Below are positions 52,010 to 61,107 of a stretch of 64,000 bases of DNA, in pieces. Numbering within the stretch: the stretch's first letter is position 1; each line of letters opens with the position of its first letter. Under the pieces are notes generated by a model. The model was not told the DNA's origin and ran no database searches. It was given only the letters and a program-made list of their open reading frames with translations. Source of the DNA: Histidinibacterium lentulum (GTDB lineage: Bacteria; Pseudomonadota; Alphaproteobacteria; Rhodobacterales; Rhodobacteraceae); the NCBI RefSeq assembly GCF_003789055.1, contig NZ_ML119084.1, forward strand, positions 417,136-481,135. Direction: 5' to 3'. The position numbers were made by a program, and so were the translations under genes.

Positions 52010-52381
52010 TCAGCGCTCGGTCGCGCCCGCGGACTGCCCCTGAGGCAGCCACATCTTCTCCAGCTGGTAGAACTCGCGCACTTCGGGGCGGAACACATGG
52101 ACGATCACGTCGCCCGCGTCGATCAGCACCCAGTCGCCGCTCTCCTTGCCCTCGACCTTGCAGAGGACGCCCTGCCCCTGCTTCAGCCGGTCGGTCAGCT
52201 TCTCGGCAATGGAGACGACCTGCCGGGTGGACCGGCCGGAACAGATGACCATCCAGTCGGCCATTTCCGACCGTCCGCGCAGATCGATCGTCACGATCTC
52301 CTCGGCCTTGTCGTCATCGAGTGAGGAAAGGATGGCGTCGAGGATCGTCTCGCTCGTCGCCGAATGGTGCGCGGCCGTCAT
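52010..52381 (-). CDS. rsfS: ribosome silencing factor RsfS
   Basis: A 123-residue RsfS/Iojap protein that binds uL14 and blocks subunit joining in starvation. Motifs: IVTIDLRGRSEMADWMVICS, SGRSTRQVVSIAEKL and GDWVLIDAGDVIVHVFRPEV. The start ATG at 52379-52381 gives MTAAHHSATSETILD. The rsfS-rlmH pairing is widespread in bacteria. Confidence 0.95.
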   Translation of the reverse strand: MTAAHHSATSETILDAILSSLDDDKAEEIVTIDLRGRSEMADWMVICSGRSTRQVVSIAEKLTDRLKQGQGVLCKVEGKESGDWVLIDAGDVIVHVFRPEVREFYQLEKMWLPQGQSAGATER

Positions 52382-52552
52382 GCCGGCGCCTTCAGAAGCG
52401 GGATATGCCGCCAATGAGGGGAAAGACAGTGTGCAGTCCTCCGAACTGTCGCGCCTGCCAATGCCCCGGCGCCGGGCATGGCACAAAGGTAGCAACAGGA
52501 GGGCCACAATTCAATGAAGGGACGGCCGCCCGTCTGCGCCCGTCCCCTCATC

Positions 52553-53287
52553 TCACAGGCCCGGCAGCAGCGCGCCGAGGCTGCGCCCCTCGAAGGTCGC
52601 CCCGCCCTTGAACCCGAAGGTGTATGTCGCGCCGAGGCTGGCAAAGGCCCCGTCGTCGCCGAAGCGGCCGAAGCCCACGTCGGCCCGGCCGTACTCCGCC
52701 GTCAGGTCCACCGCGCCCAGCGCCACCCGCGCCCCGACGGCGGCCCGCCCCACCTCCAGCCTGCCGCCGAAATCCGCGCTCGCGGCGGAGGCGGTGAAGG
52801 ACAGCCAGTGATTGGCGTAGTACTCGCCCGAGATGCCCATGGCGTGGCCATCCGACCCGCCGTACTGCCCCGAGGCGTAGAACGCCTCCGCCGTGCCCTG
52901 CGCGAAATCGTAGACCGCCTCGATCCCGGCGAAATCCGCGTCGCGGCCGTCGAGGCTCTCGATCCCCGCGAAGAGGCCGATGGACAGCTCCGGCATGGCG
53001 TGGACGATCCCGTGCAGCGCGAGGCTCTGCCCGCCCGCGTCGTCGAGGCCGTAGCCGTGGAAGGCGAGATCGCCCTGAACCGCGAAGATCCGCCCCAGTT
53101 CGACTTCCGCCGATCCGGAAAGGCTCCGGCGCTCGGCGTCCGCCCTGTCGCCGTCGCGGTTCGTCACCTCCTCGACAAGGCCCGAATAGCTCAGCGTGAC
53201 CGATCCGCCGGTCACATCGACGGCCAGCGCCGGGCTGGCGACACCCGTTCCCGCCGCGATCAGCACGGCAAACAGTCTTCTGGTCAT
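52553..53287 (-). CDS. small outer-membrane beta-barrel protein (porin-like)
   Basis: A 244-residue exported protein: signal MTRRLFAVLIAAGTGVASPA, then amphipathic beta strands with aromatic girdles (GSVTLSYSGLVEEV; LSGSAEVELGRIFAVQGDLA; GRAAVGARVALGAVDLTAEY; GAFASLGATYTFGFKGGATF). It ends LGALLPGL, without the usual final Phe of outer-membrane porins. An outer-membrane location is inferred; the pore role is uncertain. Confidence 0.75.
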   Translation of the reverse strand: MTRRLFAVLIAAGTGVASPALAVDVTGGSVTLSYSGLVEEVTNRDGDRADAERRSLSGSAEVELGRIFAVQGDLAFHGYGLDDAGGQSLALHGIVHAMPELSIGLFAGIESLDGRDADFAGIEAVYDFAQGTAEAFYASGQYGGSDGHAMGISGEYYANHWLSFTASAASADFGGRLEVGRAAVGARVALGAVDLTAEYGRADVGFGRFGDDGAFASLGATYTFGFKGGATFEGRSLGALLPGL

Positions 53288-53605
53288 ATCTGCTCCGACA
53301 GGTTGCTGTGGCGATGTTGTCCTCGCCTGTCGTCAGATTCTCGCATCGGGGTGGCCTCTGGCAACCCCAAGCGCGAAACGACGCTCCGTCACCCGGCCGC
53401 GTGCCGGCCGGCGCGCGCCCTTGCCTGACGCCGGGCGCGGGTGTATCTGCGGCCCATGCAACGCTTCTTCGACATGGATGACCGCGCGCGCCTGCCCTGG
53501 CGCTTCTATGGCGCGACCTTCTCGATCCTCGCACGCCCATGACGGCCGCGCACCCGGGGTGCGCCTGCGACGACTGTTTTCACGTTCCATGACGGGAGAG
53601 GACCG
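53288..53605. other. gap between porin-like gene and leuC
   Basis: 318 nt divergent region. It holds a 28-codon frame at 53456-53542 (MQRFFDMDDRARLPWRFYGA then TFSILARP) that could be an upstream peptide of leuC, though it is poor in leucine and has no strong ribosome site. No typical attenuator hairpin or riboswitch seen. Confidence 0.45.
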
Positions 53606-55027
53606 ATGTCCCCCAAGACGCTCTACGACAAGATCTGGGATGCCCACGTCGCCCACGAGGCCGAGGACGGCACCAGCCTGCTCTACATAGACCGCCACCT
53701 CGTGCACGAGGTCACCAGCCCCCAGGCCTTCGAGGGCCTGCGCCTGGCGAACCGCAAGGTCCGCGCGCCCGAAAAGACCATCGCCGTGCCGGACCACAAC
53801 GTGCCCACGACAGATGACCGCGTGAACGGCATCACCAACGAGGAAAGCCGCATCCAGGTCGAGGCGCTGGACCGCAACGCCAAGGACTTCGGGATCCACT
53901 ACTATCCCGTCTCCGACATCCGGCAGGGGATCGTGCACATCATCGGCCCCGAGCAGGGCTGGACCTTGCCCGGCATGACCATCGTCTGCGGCGACAGCCA
54001 CACCGCGACCCACGGCGCCTTCGGCGCTCTGGCCCATGGGATCGGCACATCCGAGGTGGAGCACGTCCTCGCCACCCAGACGCTGATCCAGAAGAAGTCG
54101 AAGAACATGAAAGTCGAGATCACCGGGAAACTCGGCCCCGGGGTCACCGCCAAGGACATCACCCTCAGCGTGATCGGCAAGACCGGCACGGCGGGCGGCA
54201 CCGGCTACGTCATCGAGTATTGCGGCGAGGCGATCCGGTCCCTGTCCATGGAAGGCCGGATGACCGTCTGCAACATGGCCATCGAGGGCGGCGCCCGCGC
54301 CGGCCTGATCGCGCCCGACGAAAAGACCTTCGAGTATATCAAGGGCCGCCCCCACGCGCCGAAGGGTGCGCAGTGGGAGGCCGCGATGGCCTGGTGGCAG
54401 ACGCTCTATTCCGACGACGACGCCCATTGGGACAAGGTCGTGACGATCCGGGGCGAGGATATCGCCCCGGTCGTGACCTGGGGCACCTCGCCCGAGGACG
54501 TGCTGCCGATCACCGCCGAGGTCCCCGACCCCGAGAGCTTCCAGGGCGGCAAGGTGCAGGGCGCCCGCCGCGCGCTCGACTACATGGGCCTGAAGCCGGG
54601 CACGAAACTGTCGGACATCGAGATCGACACGGTCTTCATCGGCTCCTGCACAAATGGCCGGATCGAGGACCTGCGCGCTGCCGCGGCGGTGCTCAAGGGC
54701 AAGAAGATCGCCGTGAAGCGCGCAATGGTCGTGCCGGGCTCGGGCCTCGTGCGCGCCCAGGCCGAAGAGGAAGGCCTCGCCGACATCTTCCGCGAGGCGG
54801 GCTTCGAATGGCGCCTCGCGGGCTGCTCCATGTGTCTCGCCATGAACCCCGACCAGCTCTCGCCCGGCGAGCGCTGCGCCGCCACCTCGAACCGCAATTT
54901 CGAGGGCCGGCAGGGCCGGGGCGGCCGCACGCACCTGATGTCGCCGCAGATGGCCGCCGCCGCCGCGATCACCGGCCGGCTGACCGACGTCCGCGAGATG
55001 ATGGCCCCCGCGCCGGAACCCGCCTGA
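53606..55027 (+). CDS. leuC: 3-isopropylmalate dehydratase, large subunit
   Basis: A 473-residue aconitase-family subunit with a [4Fe-4S] cluster, isomerising 2- to 3-isopropylmalate in leucine synthesis. [20 protein letters not shown] at the start, [32 protein letters not shown] (a cluster cysteine) and [20 protein letters not shown] (two further ones) are all present. GAGAGGACCG precedes the ATG. leuD follows after 168 nt and leuB 4.9 kb downstream. Confidence 0.96.
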   Translation: MSPKTLYDKIWDAHVAHEAEDGTSLLYIDRHLVHEVTSPQAFEGLRLANRKVRAPEKTIAVPDHNVPTTDDRVNGITNEESRIQVEALDRNAKDFGIHYYPVSDIRQGIVHIIGPEQGWTLPGMTIVCGDSHTATHGAFGALAHGIGTSEVEHVLATQTLIQKKSKNMKVEITGKLGPGVTAKDITLSVIGKTGTAGGTGYVIEYCGEAIRSLSMEGRMTVCNMAIEGGARAGLIAPDEKTFEYIKGRPHAPKGAQWEAAMAWWQTLYSDDDAHWDKVVTIRGEDIAPVVTWGTSPEDVLPITAEVPDPESFQGGKVQGARRALDYMGLKPGTKLSDIEIDTVFIGSCTNGRIEDLRAAAAVLKGKKIAVKRAMVVPGSGLVRAQAEEEGLADIFREAGFEWRLAGCSMCLAMNPDQLSPGERCAATSNRNFEGRQGRGGRTHLMSPQMAAAAAITGRLTDVREMMAPAPEPA

Positions 55028-55195
55028 TGGACGCGCGGTCCGGCCCTGGGAGTGCCGTTGCGGCCGTTGCATTCGGCGTGCCTGTGCACGCCCCGTGCAC
55101 AGCCTGCATCACCGCCGCGTCCGGCCGGGCCGCGCAACTCCCGCAACACGCAACGCGCGGCCCCAGACCGGCCCGCGCCACAGGACCCTGATCCC

Positions 55196-55801
55196 ATGGA
55201 CAAGTACGAAACCTTCACAGGCATCGCCGCTCCCCTGCCCCAGATCAACGTCGACACCGACATGATCATCCCCAAACAGTTCCTGAAGACGATCAAGCGC
55301 ACCGGCCTCGGCGTGAACCTCTTCGACGAGATGCGCTACGACGACAACGGCGCGGAGATCCCCTCCTTCGTGCTCAACCAGCCGGCGTATCGTGAGGCCG
55401 AGATCCTGATCGCCGGCGAGAACTTCGGTTGCGGCTCCAGCCGTGAGCATGCGCCCTGGGCGATCCGCGATTTCGGCATCCGCTGCATCGTGGCGCCGAG
55501 CTATGCCGACATCTTCTACAACAACTGCTTCAAGAACGGCATCCTGCCCATCGTCCTGCCCCAGGAGCAGGTCGACATCCTGATGGCCGACGCCGAGAAA
55601 GGCGCCAACGCCCGCATGACCGTCGACCTCGAGGCCCAGGAAATCACCGCTTCGGACGGGCAGGTGTTCCGCTTCGAGCTCGATTCGTTCAAGAAGCACT
55701 GCCTTCTGAACGGGCTTGACGACATCGCCCTGACGCTCGAGAAAGGCCCCTCCATCGACGCCTTCGAGGCCCGCGCAGGCCTCGAACGCCCCTGGGTCTG
55801 A
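55196..55801 (+). CDS. leuD: 3-isopropylmalate dehydratase, small subunit
   Basis: A 201-residue small subunit that completes the leuCD active site. Motifs: [40 protein letters not shown] and [20 protein letters not shown]. The start is ATG 55196; the gap to leuC has no recognisable gene. Confidence 0.96.
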   Translation: MDKYETFTGIAAPLPQINVDTDMIIPKQFLKTIKRTGLGVNLFDEMRYDDNGAEIPSFVLNQPAYREAEILIAGENFGCGSSREHAPWAIRDFGIRCIVAPSYADIFYNNCFKNGILPIVLPQEQVDILMADAEKGANARMTVDLEAQEITASDGQVFRFELDSFKKHCLLNGLDDIALTLEKGPSIDAFEARAGLERPWV

Positions 55802-56104
55802 CCGGGACGGCCGGAAAACCGCCGGGAAGCCTACCTCAGGGTTAACTTTCCGGCGGCACACCCGGTCAACATGTCGAGGGTCTGACCCGCCCCTCCCGCA
55901 GCATGTCGTAGCCGCCTTCACCCTGCCACAGGCGTGCTCGAAAATGGTTGCACCCCTGCACCAGACTCGCCTCAAAACCGCCACCTTGCGCAGGCCTTCT
56001 TCCGGCCGTGCCTTGAAGGGTCGGAACGAGTTGGGCAGAATCATGGCAAAACTGAGGCAGTCGGCGGCCAACCGCCGAACGGAATCGACAGGCGGCAGGC
56101 AGCC
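55802..56104. other. gap between leuD and the membrane protein gene
   Basis: 303 nt without a supported gene. Short open frames on both strands in 55860-56140 have no recognisable features. The part 55900-56070 is less GC-rich than its surroundings. A GGTTAACTTTCCGG near 55846 is the most AT-rich site. Confidence 0.4.
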
Positions 56105-56980
56105 ATGCGCTTTGCACCACCCGAACCGGGAGTTCGGGACATGATCTCCCGTCTGACGGGGGCGCTCCTGCGGGCGCTGCTCGTGGTGCTCATGGTCGCC
56201 ACACCCTCGGCGCTCCTGCCCGGCACGCCCGTCGATACGGTGGAGATCGTGGTGCTGGTGGCCCTCGTCGGCGCCCTCTTCACCCTGATCGAGTACAATT
56301 CGCACTATCCCAGCCTCGTGGAGTTCCGAGAGGCGCCGCCCTTCAACCGGGTGCGCTTCCTGTCGCTCTTCGCCTGCGTCCTGCTGCTCTCGCTGATCGC
56401 CCGCGGCCAGAGCTATCCGACCACCCTGACCGACATGTTCTCGGTCATCGGACATCAGGTCGGTCTGTGGATCGATTTTCCCTACTCGCCCGTGCGTCTC
56501 GTGGTGCTGATGATGCCCGAGCACAGCTCCCCGGCCCTGATCGAAAAGGTCCGCACCGCCGCCGGCCTGAGCTACCTCATCTCGATTCTCTCGCTCTGCG
56601 CCTTCGTCGTCATCCTCCGCCTGCGCCACTGGCCGGCACGGCTCGGCGGCTTCAACGTCTGGGTGAACCTGCCGACCTTCGACCCGACCGGTCGCGGCGA
56701 CGTGGTCGAGCGCCTGCGCCGGGACGCCCAGATTAACCTGATCTTAGGCTTTCTGCTGCCATTCGTGATACCGGCGCTGGTGAAGCTCTCGTCCGAACTT
56801 CTGAACCCGGTGAGCCTCGAAAACCCGCATACGCTGATCTGGACCATGACCGCATGGGCGTTTCTTCCGGCCTCCCTCTTCATGCGCGGCATCGCCATGA
56901 ACCGGGTCGCGCAGATGATCTCCAACCAGCGCCGCGCCTACGCCGAGGCGCGCGGCGAGGATACGTTCGCCCCCGCCTGA
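56105..56980 (+). CDS. multi-spanning inner-membrane protein, unknown function
   Basis: A 291-residue protein with five or six hydrophobic helices (LLRALLVVLMVATPSALLPG; VEIVVLVALVGALFTLIEYN; LSLFACVLLLSLIARG; LSYLISILSLCAFVVILRLR; ILGFLLPFVIPALVKLSSEL; MTAWAFLPASLFMRGIAMNR). No transporter signature recognised. ATG 56105 chosen; an in-frame start 171 nt upstream would add a region without coding character. Its stop is close to the EEP gene start. Confidence 0.75.
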   Translation: MRFAPPEPGVRDMISRLTGALLRALLVVLMVATPSALLPGTPVDTVEIVVLVALVGALFTLIEYNSHYPSLVEFREAPPFNRVRFLSLFACVLLLSLIARGQSYPTTLTDMFSVIGHQVGLWIDFPYSPVRLVVLMMPEHSSPALIEKVRTAAGLSYLISILSLCAFVVILRLRHWPARLGGFNVWVNLPTFDPTGRGDVVERLRRDAQINLILGFLLPFVIPALVKLSSELLNPVSLENPHTLIWTMTAWAFLPASLFMRGIAMNRVAQMISNQRRAYAEARGEDTFAPA

Positions 56981-57003
56981 TCGCGGCCCTGGCCGGCCAT
57001 CTC

Positions 57004-58140
57004 GTGGCAGCTCTCCTGGTCACGGCCGCCGCCGCCGAAACCATCCGGGTCGCGGTCTATTCCGCCCCTCTCTCCCGCGCCGGGCCGGGCCTGCTCCTGC
57101 GCGACATCCTCCGCGAGGAAGGGCAGGCCATGGCCGCCGCCGCCATCATCCGCGCGGTCTCCCCCGACATCCTGCTCCTGGCCGAGTTCGACCACGACGG
57201 CGGCCTCGCCGCCGCCCGCGCCTTTGCCGGGGTCGCGGGCGGGTATCCCCATGTCTTCGCCCTCCGGCCCAATTCGGGGATGCCCACCGGGCTCGACATG
57301 GATGGAGACGGCCGCAGTGGCGACGCCCGGGATGCCCAGGGCTACGGGCGCTTCGCCGGAGACGGAGGGTTGGCGCTGCTGTCCCGCTGGCCGATCGACA
57401 CCGGGGCTGTGCGGGACTTCACACCCCTCCTGTGGCGCGACCTTCCCGGCGCCGTCCTGCCGCAACTGGACGGCGCCCCCTTCCCCTCGGCCGAGGCTCA
57501 GGCCCTGCAGCGCCTCTCTTCCACCGGGCACTGGGTCGTCCCCGTCGATACGCCCGAGGGACGCCTGCTGATCCTCGCGCACGCCGCGACGCCTCCCGTC
57601 TTCGACGGTCCCGAGGACCGCAACGGCCTGCGCGCCCGGGACGAGCTGCGCCTCTGGGAGGCCTGGCTCGACGGCGCGCTGGGTCACCGGCCCGACCTGC
57701 CCTTCGTGCTTCTCGCCAAGACCAATCTCGACCCCGTGGACGGCGAGGGCGACACCGCCGCGATGGCCGCCTTCCTCGCCCGTCCCGACCTTCTCGACCC
57801 GCGCCCTTCCAGCCCCGGCGCCCTTCTGACAGCGGACCCCGGGCACCGGGGCGATCCGGCTCTCGACACCGCCGACTGGCCCGACGGCGCCCCCGGCAAC
57901 CTGCGCGTCAGCTACGTCCTGCCGTCGCTCCACTGGGAAGTTCTCGACGGGGGCACCCTCTGGCCCGCCCCCCGGACACCGCTACACGCGGAGGCCGAGG
58001 CCGCGGGACCCCACCGCCTCGTCTGGGCGGATATCCGGCGGCAGCCCGGCCCGCATGACGGTGGCGATGTCGGTCGCAACGAACCCCGGCACAAGCCGCC
58101 CGAACGTCTCGCCGGAGAGCCGGTGCGAGACCGACCATAG
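57004..58140 (+). CDS. secreted endonuclease/exonuclease/phosphatase-like protein
   Basis: An exported EEP-fold protein of about 378 residues. A hydrophobic leader (HLVAALLVTAAAAETIRVAV) precedes ILLLAEFDHDGG, GYGRFAGDGGLALLSRWPI and the metal motif segment LLAKTNLDPVDGEGD. The start is uncertain: GTG 57004 is listed; the leader would be complete only with a non-canonical CTG at 56977. The family usually ends near HRLVWADIRR (about 58035); here the frame runs on to 58140, overlapping the convergent epimerase gene by 159 nt. Confidence 0.65.
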   Translation: MAALLVTAAAAETIRVAVYSAPLSRAGPGLLLRDILREEGQAMAAAAIIRAVSPDILLLAEFDHDGGLAAARAFAGVAGGYPHVFALRPNSGMPTGLDMDGDGRSGDARDAQGYGRFAGDGGLALLSRWPIDTGAVRDFTPLLWRDLPGAVLPQLDGAPFPSAEAQALQRLSSTGHWVVPVDTPEGRLLILAHAATPPVFDGPEDRNGLRARDELRLWEAWLDGALGHRPDLPFVLLAKTNLDPVDGEGDTAAMAAFLARPDLLDPRPSSPGALLTADPGHRGDPALDTADWPDGAPGNLRVSYVLPSLHWEVLDGGTLWPAPRTPLHAEAEAAGPHRLVWADIRRQPGPHDGGDVGRNEPRHKPPERLAGEPVRDRP

Positions 58141-58884
58141 GTAGCGCATCTCCAGCAGTTCGCGCGCCAGCTCCCAGACCGGCGCGCCGAGCCGCATCGC
58201 CCACCAGGGAAAGCCCGCGATCCGCACCCGCCTGCCCAGAGCCGACTCGAGATCCGCCTGCAGCTCCCGAAGGCTGAAGGCATGGCCCGGAAACGGGATA
58301 TCGGCAAAGATCGGCAGGGTCTCCCTGATCTCCGCAAGTGCCAGCGCCGCCCGCGCCACGTCCGGCACATAGGCATAGGCCTGCATCGCGTCCGGATCCC
58401 CCGGCGCGGTCAGGCGACCGCGCCGGATCTGCCGCAACAGAAGAAGCGCCATGACGTCCGTGCCCGAGTCCGGGTCAATGAAATTCCCCGCCCGCAGCAC
58501 GATCGTCCGCACGCCCGATTCGCGATAACGACGTTCCATCGCGACCCGCACCCGCCCCTTTCTCGAGCAGGGGCGCTGCGGCGTCCTCTCATCCCAGACG
58601 CCGCCGTCGGAGCCGAAATTGTAGACGTTGCCCGGCAGGATGACCGTCGCCCCGCAGGCCTTCGCCGCAGCGATGACCTGCTCCGTGATTTCGGGAACCA
58701 GCCTGTCCCAGGCGTGGTAATCCGGCGGATTGAGCCCGTTCAGGATGACATCCGCGCCGCGCGCCGCAGCCGTCATGTCGGTGCCGCGCCGATAGCGCGC
58801 GACGGTCCATCCGGCCGCACCGAACACGCTCGCGCAATGGGCGCCGAACTTTCCGCTGGAACCGAGGATCAGGATACTGGGCAT
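57982..58884 (-). CDS. NAD-dependent epimerase/dehydratase family protein
   Basis: A 300-residue Rossmann-fold protein: ILILGSSGKFGAHCASVFGA (glycine-rich nucleotide loop), GADVILNGLNPPDYHAWDRL, VILPGNVYNFGSDGGVWDER, and RYRESGVRTIVLRAGNFIDP. It lies divergently, 89 nt from a LysR gene that probably regulates it. The C-terminal 50 residues (from GLPPDIRPDEAVGSRG) overlap the opposite EEP gene and may be an extension. Confidence 0.82.
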   Translation of the reverse strand: MPSILILGSSGKFGAHCASVFGAAGWTVARYRRGTDMTAAARGADVILNGLNPPDYHAWDRLVPEITEQVIAAAKACGATVILPGNVYNFGSDGGVWDERTPQRPCSRKGRVRVAMERRYRESGVRTIVLRAGNFIDPDSGTDVMALLLLRQIRRGRLTAPGDPDAMQAYAYVPDVARAALALAEIRETLPIFADIPFPGHAFSLRELQADLESALGRRVRIAGFPWWAMRLGAPVWELARELLEMRYLWSVSHRLSGETFGRLVPGFVATDIATVMRAGLPPDIRPDEAVGSRGLGLRV

Positions 58885-58915
58885 GGAAACCTCCTTTCGA
58901 TGACGCTCCTCCGTC

Positions 58916-58969
58916 GCCCATTCGAATCCGAAGGGAAATTGACCATTTCCGATGGATGCCCATTCAATA
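58916..58969. promoter_or_regulatory. direct repeats in the epimerase-LysR intergenic region
   Basis: GCCCATTCGAAT (58916-58927) and GCCCATTCAATA (58958-58969) are direct repeats 42 bp apart, four helical turns, in the 89-nt divergent region. The first contains the palindrome TTCGAA. This spacing suits a LysR tetramer binding on one DNA face. Confidence 0.45.
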
Positions 58970-58973
58970 CTGC

Positions 58974-59891
58974 ATGGCTTACATTGATCGACTCGACTGG
59001 TCCCTCCTGCAGACCTTCCTCGCCGTGGCCGAGACCGGCAGCCTCACCGCAGCCGCCGCGCGCCTCGGCCTGTCCCAGCCCACCGTCGGCCGGCATGTGC
59101 AGGCCGCCGAGACCGCCCTCGGCACGCCGCTCTTTCGCCGACATGCCCGCGGCCTCGCCCTGACCGAAACCGGGGCCGATCTCCTCGCCCCCGCGCGCCA
59201 GATGCAGGAGGCCGCAAGCCGCATCGCCCTCGCCGCAGCCGGCCGCGAGGAACGGCTCAGCGGCGTCGTCCGCATCACCGCCAGCGACGTCACCGCGCTG
59301 CATCACCTGCCCCCCCTTGTTGCCCGCCTGCGCCGCGAGGAACCCGAGATCGAGGTGGAGATCCTGCCCTCCGATGACAGCCGCAACCTGCTTTATGGCG
59401 AGGCCGACATCGCGGTCCGCATGTACCGTCCCCGCCAGCTCGATCTCGTGACCCGCCACCTCGGCGACGTGCCCATTGGTCTTTATGCCGCGACAGCCTA
59501 TCTCGACCGGGCGGGCCGCCCCAGGACGACCGAAGAGGCGCTCCGGCTCGATTTCGTGGGCCACGACCGCAGCCGCCTCCTGGTCGACGGTTTCGCCCAT
59601 GCCGGGGTCACGGTGACCCGTGACTGGTTTCCCGTCCGCTGCGACGACAATGCCGTCTACTGGGAGCTGGTGCGGGCCGGGGCCGGCGCGGGCTTCGCCC
59701 AGCGCCCGGTCGGCGACGCCGACCCCGGCGTGGAGCGGATCGAGACCGGCCTCGACCTGCCCGTCCTGCCGATCTGGCTGACGGCGCACGAGGCAATCCG
59801 GTCCACTCCGCGCATCCGCCGCACATGGGACCTGCTGGCCGAGGGCTTGCGGCCGCTCTGCCGCGCCCTGCCGCCGCTTGACCCCCCCTGA
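58974..59891 (+). CDS. LysR family transcriptional regulator
   Basis: A 305-residue regulator. The winged helix-turn-helix is LLQTFLAVAETGSLTAAAAR and LSQPTVGRHVQAAETALGTP, with the effector domain following from about residue 90 (VVRITASDVTALHHLPPLVA; GEADIAVRMYRP). ATG 58974 (MAYIDRLDW) is preferred over an upstream in-frame ATG. It most likely controls the divergent epimerase gene, and possibly itself. Confidence 0.92.
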   Translation: MAYIDRLDWSLLQTFLAVAETGSLTAAAARLGLSQPTVGRHVQAAETALGTPLFRRHARGLALTETGADLLAPARQMQEAASRIALAAAGREERLSGVVRITASDVTALHHLPPLVARLRREEPEIEVEILPSDDSRNLLYGEADIAVRMYRPRQLDLVTRHLGDVPIGLYAATAYLDRAGRPRTTEEALRLDFVGHDRSRLLVDGFAHAGVTVTRDWFPVRCDDNAVYWELVRAGAGAGFAQRPVGDADPGVERIETGLDLPVLPIWLTAHEAIRSTPRIRRTWDLLAEGLRPLCRALPPLDPP

Positions 59892-59952
59892 CGGCCACGC
59901 TACGCGACCCCGACCCGATCAGCCCTGACCCGACGCAACGGAGCCCAAGACC

Positions 59953-61053
59953 ATGGCCAATCCCTCCCTTCTCATCCTCGCAGGCGACGGGATCGGCCCC
60001 GAGGTCATGGCCGAGGTGCGCAAGGTCATCGACTGGTTCGGGACCCGCGGCCTCGCCTTCGACGTGACCGAGGACCTGGTGGGCGGCGCCGCCTACGACG
60101 CCCACGGAACCCCCCTCACCGACGCCACGATGGACAAGGCCCAGTCCGTCGACGCCGTCCTTCTCGGCGCGGTGGGCGGCCCGAAATACGATGTCCTCGA
60201 CTTTTCCGTGAAGCCCGAGCGCGGCCTCCTGCGCCTGCGCAAGGAGATGGACCTCTATGCCAACCTCCGCCCCGCCCAGTGCTTCGATGCGCTTGCGGAT
60301 TTCTCCTCTCTCAAGCGCGACGTGGTGGCCGGCCTCGACATCGTCATCGTCCGCGAGCTGACCTCCGGCATCTACTTCGGAGAGCCCCGCGGGATCATCG
60401 AGGAAGGCAACGAGCGCGTGGGCATCAACACCCAGCGCTACACCGAGAGCGAGATCGAGCGCGTCGCCCGCTCCGCCTTCGAGCTCGCCATGCGCCGCGG
60501 CAGGAAGCTCTGCTCGATGGAAAAGGCCAACGTGATGGAATCGGGCGTCCTCTGGCGCGAGGTCGTCACCGAGGTTGGCCGCGACTACCCCGAGGTCGCG
60601 CTCAGCCACATGTATGCCGACGCGGGCGCCATGCAGCTCTGCCGCTGGCCGAAGCAGTTCGACGTGATCGTCACCGACAACCTCTTCGGCGACCTCCTGT
60701 CCGATGCCGCGGCCATGCTGACGGGCTCGCTCGGGATGCTGCCTTCTGCCTCGCTCGGGGCGCCCATGGCGAACGGCCGGCCCAAGGCGCTCTACGAGCC
60801 GGTGCACGGATCTGCACCCGACATCGCGGGCACCGGCAAGGCCAATCCCATCGCCTGCATCCTGTCGTTCGCCATGGCCCTGCGCTACTCCTTCGACATG
60901 GGCGCCGAGGCCGACCGGGTCGAGGCCGCGGTCGAGGCGGTGCTGGCGGACGGCCTCCGGACGGCCGACCTTCTGGGCGAGGACGGCGTGCAGCCGGTCA
61001 CCACATCGGAGATGGGCGACGCGATCGTGGCAAAGCTCGCCGAGAGCGTTTGA
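59953..61053 (+). CDS. leuB: 3-isopropylmalate dehydrogenase
   Basis: A 366-residue decarboxylating dehydrogenase that forms 2-oxoisocaproate. Motifs: [56 protein letters not shown], the lysine/aspartate site [16 protein letters not shown] and [20 protein letters not shown], and a C-terminal [20 protein letters not shown]. It is separated from leuCD by four genes. The adjacent EamA gene starts 54 nt downstream. Confidence 0.97.
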   Translation: MANPSLLILAGDGIGPEVMAEVRKVIDWFGTRGLAFDVTEDLVGGAAYDAHGTPLTDATMDKAQSVDAVLLGAVGGPKYDVLDFSVKPERGLLRLRKEMDLYANLRPAQCFDALADFSSLKRDVVAGLDIVIVRELTSGIYFGEPRGIIEEGNERVGINTQRYTESEIERVARSAFELAMRRGRKLCSMEKANVMESGVLWREVVTEVGRDYPEVALSHMYADAGAMQLCRWPKQFDVIVTDNLFGDLLSDAAAMLTGSLGMLPSASLGAPMANGRPKALYEPVHGSAPDIAGTGKANPIACILSFAMALRYSFDMGAEADRVEAAVEAVLADGLRTADLLGEDGVQPVTTSEMGDAIVAKLAESV

Positions 61054-61076
61054 CCTCTCGCGCCCGGTCGTGACAA

Positions 61077-61102
61077 GACCCTGAGAGACAGGTCTCAGGG
61101 TC
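61077..61102. other. 10-bp hairpin directly before the EamA gene
   Basis: GACCCTGAGA (61077-61086), loop GACAGG, TCTCAGGGTC (61093-61102), a perfect 10-bp stem that ends 5 nt before the ATG at 61108. There is no free ribosome-binding site between stem and start. No T-run follows. It could end the leuB transcript or hide the start of the EamA gene. Confidence 0.6.
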
Positions 61103-61107
61103 CTCCG

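Noticed and set aside
53456..53542. 28-codon frame before leuC as a leader peptide
   Set aside because: Few leucines, weak ribosome site and no clear attenuator hairpins; kept only as a note in the gap.
55027..55191. 54-codon frame between leuC and leuD starting at TGATG
   Set aside because: Low-complexity composition with no recognisable features; probably chance coupling of the start to the leuC stop.
61077..61102. Intrinsic terminator of leuB
   Set aside because: The stem is strong but has no T-run and is too close to the next start; listed as a hairpin of unknown role instead.
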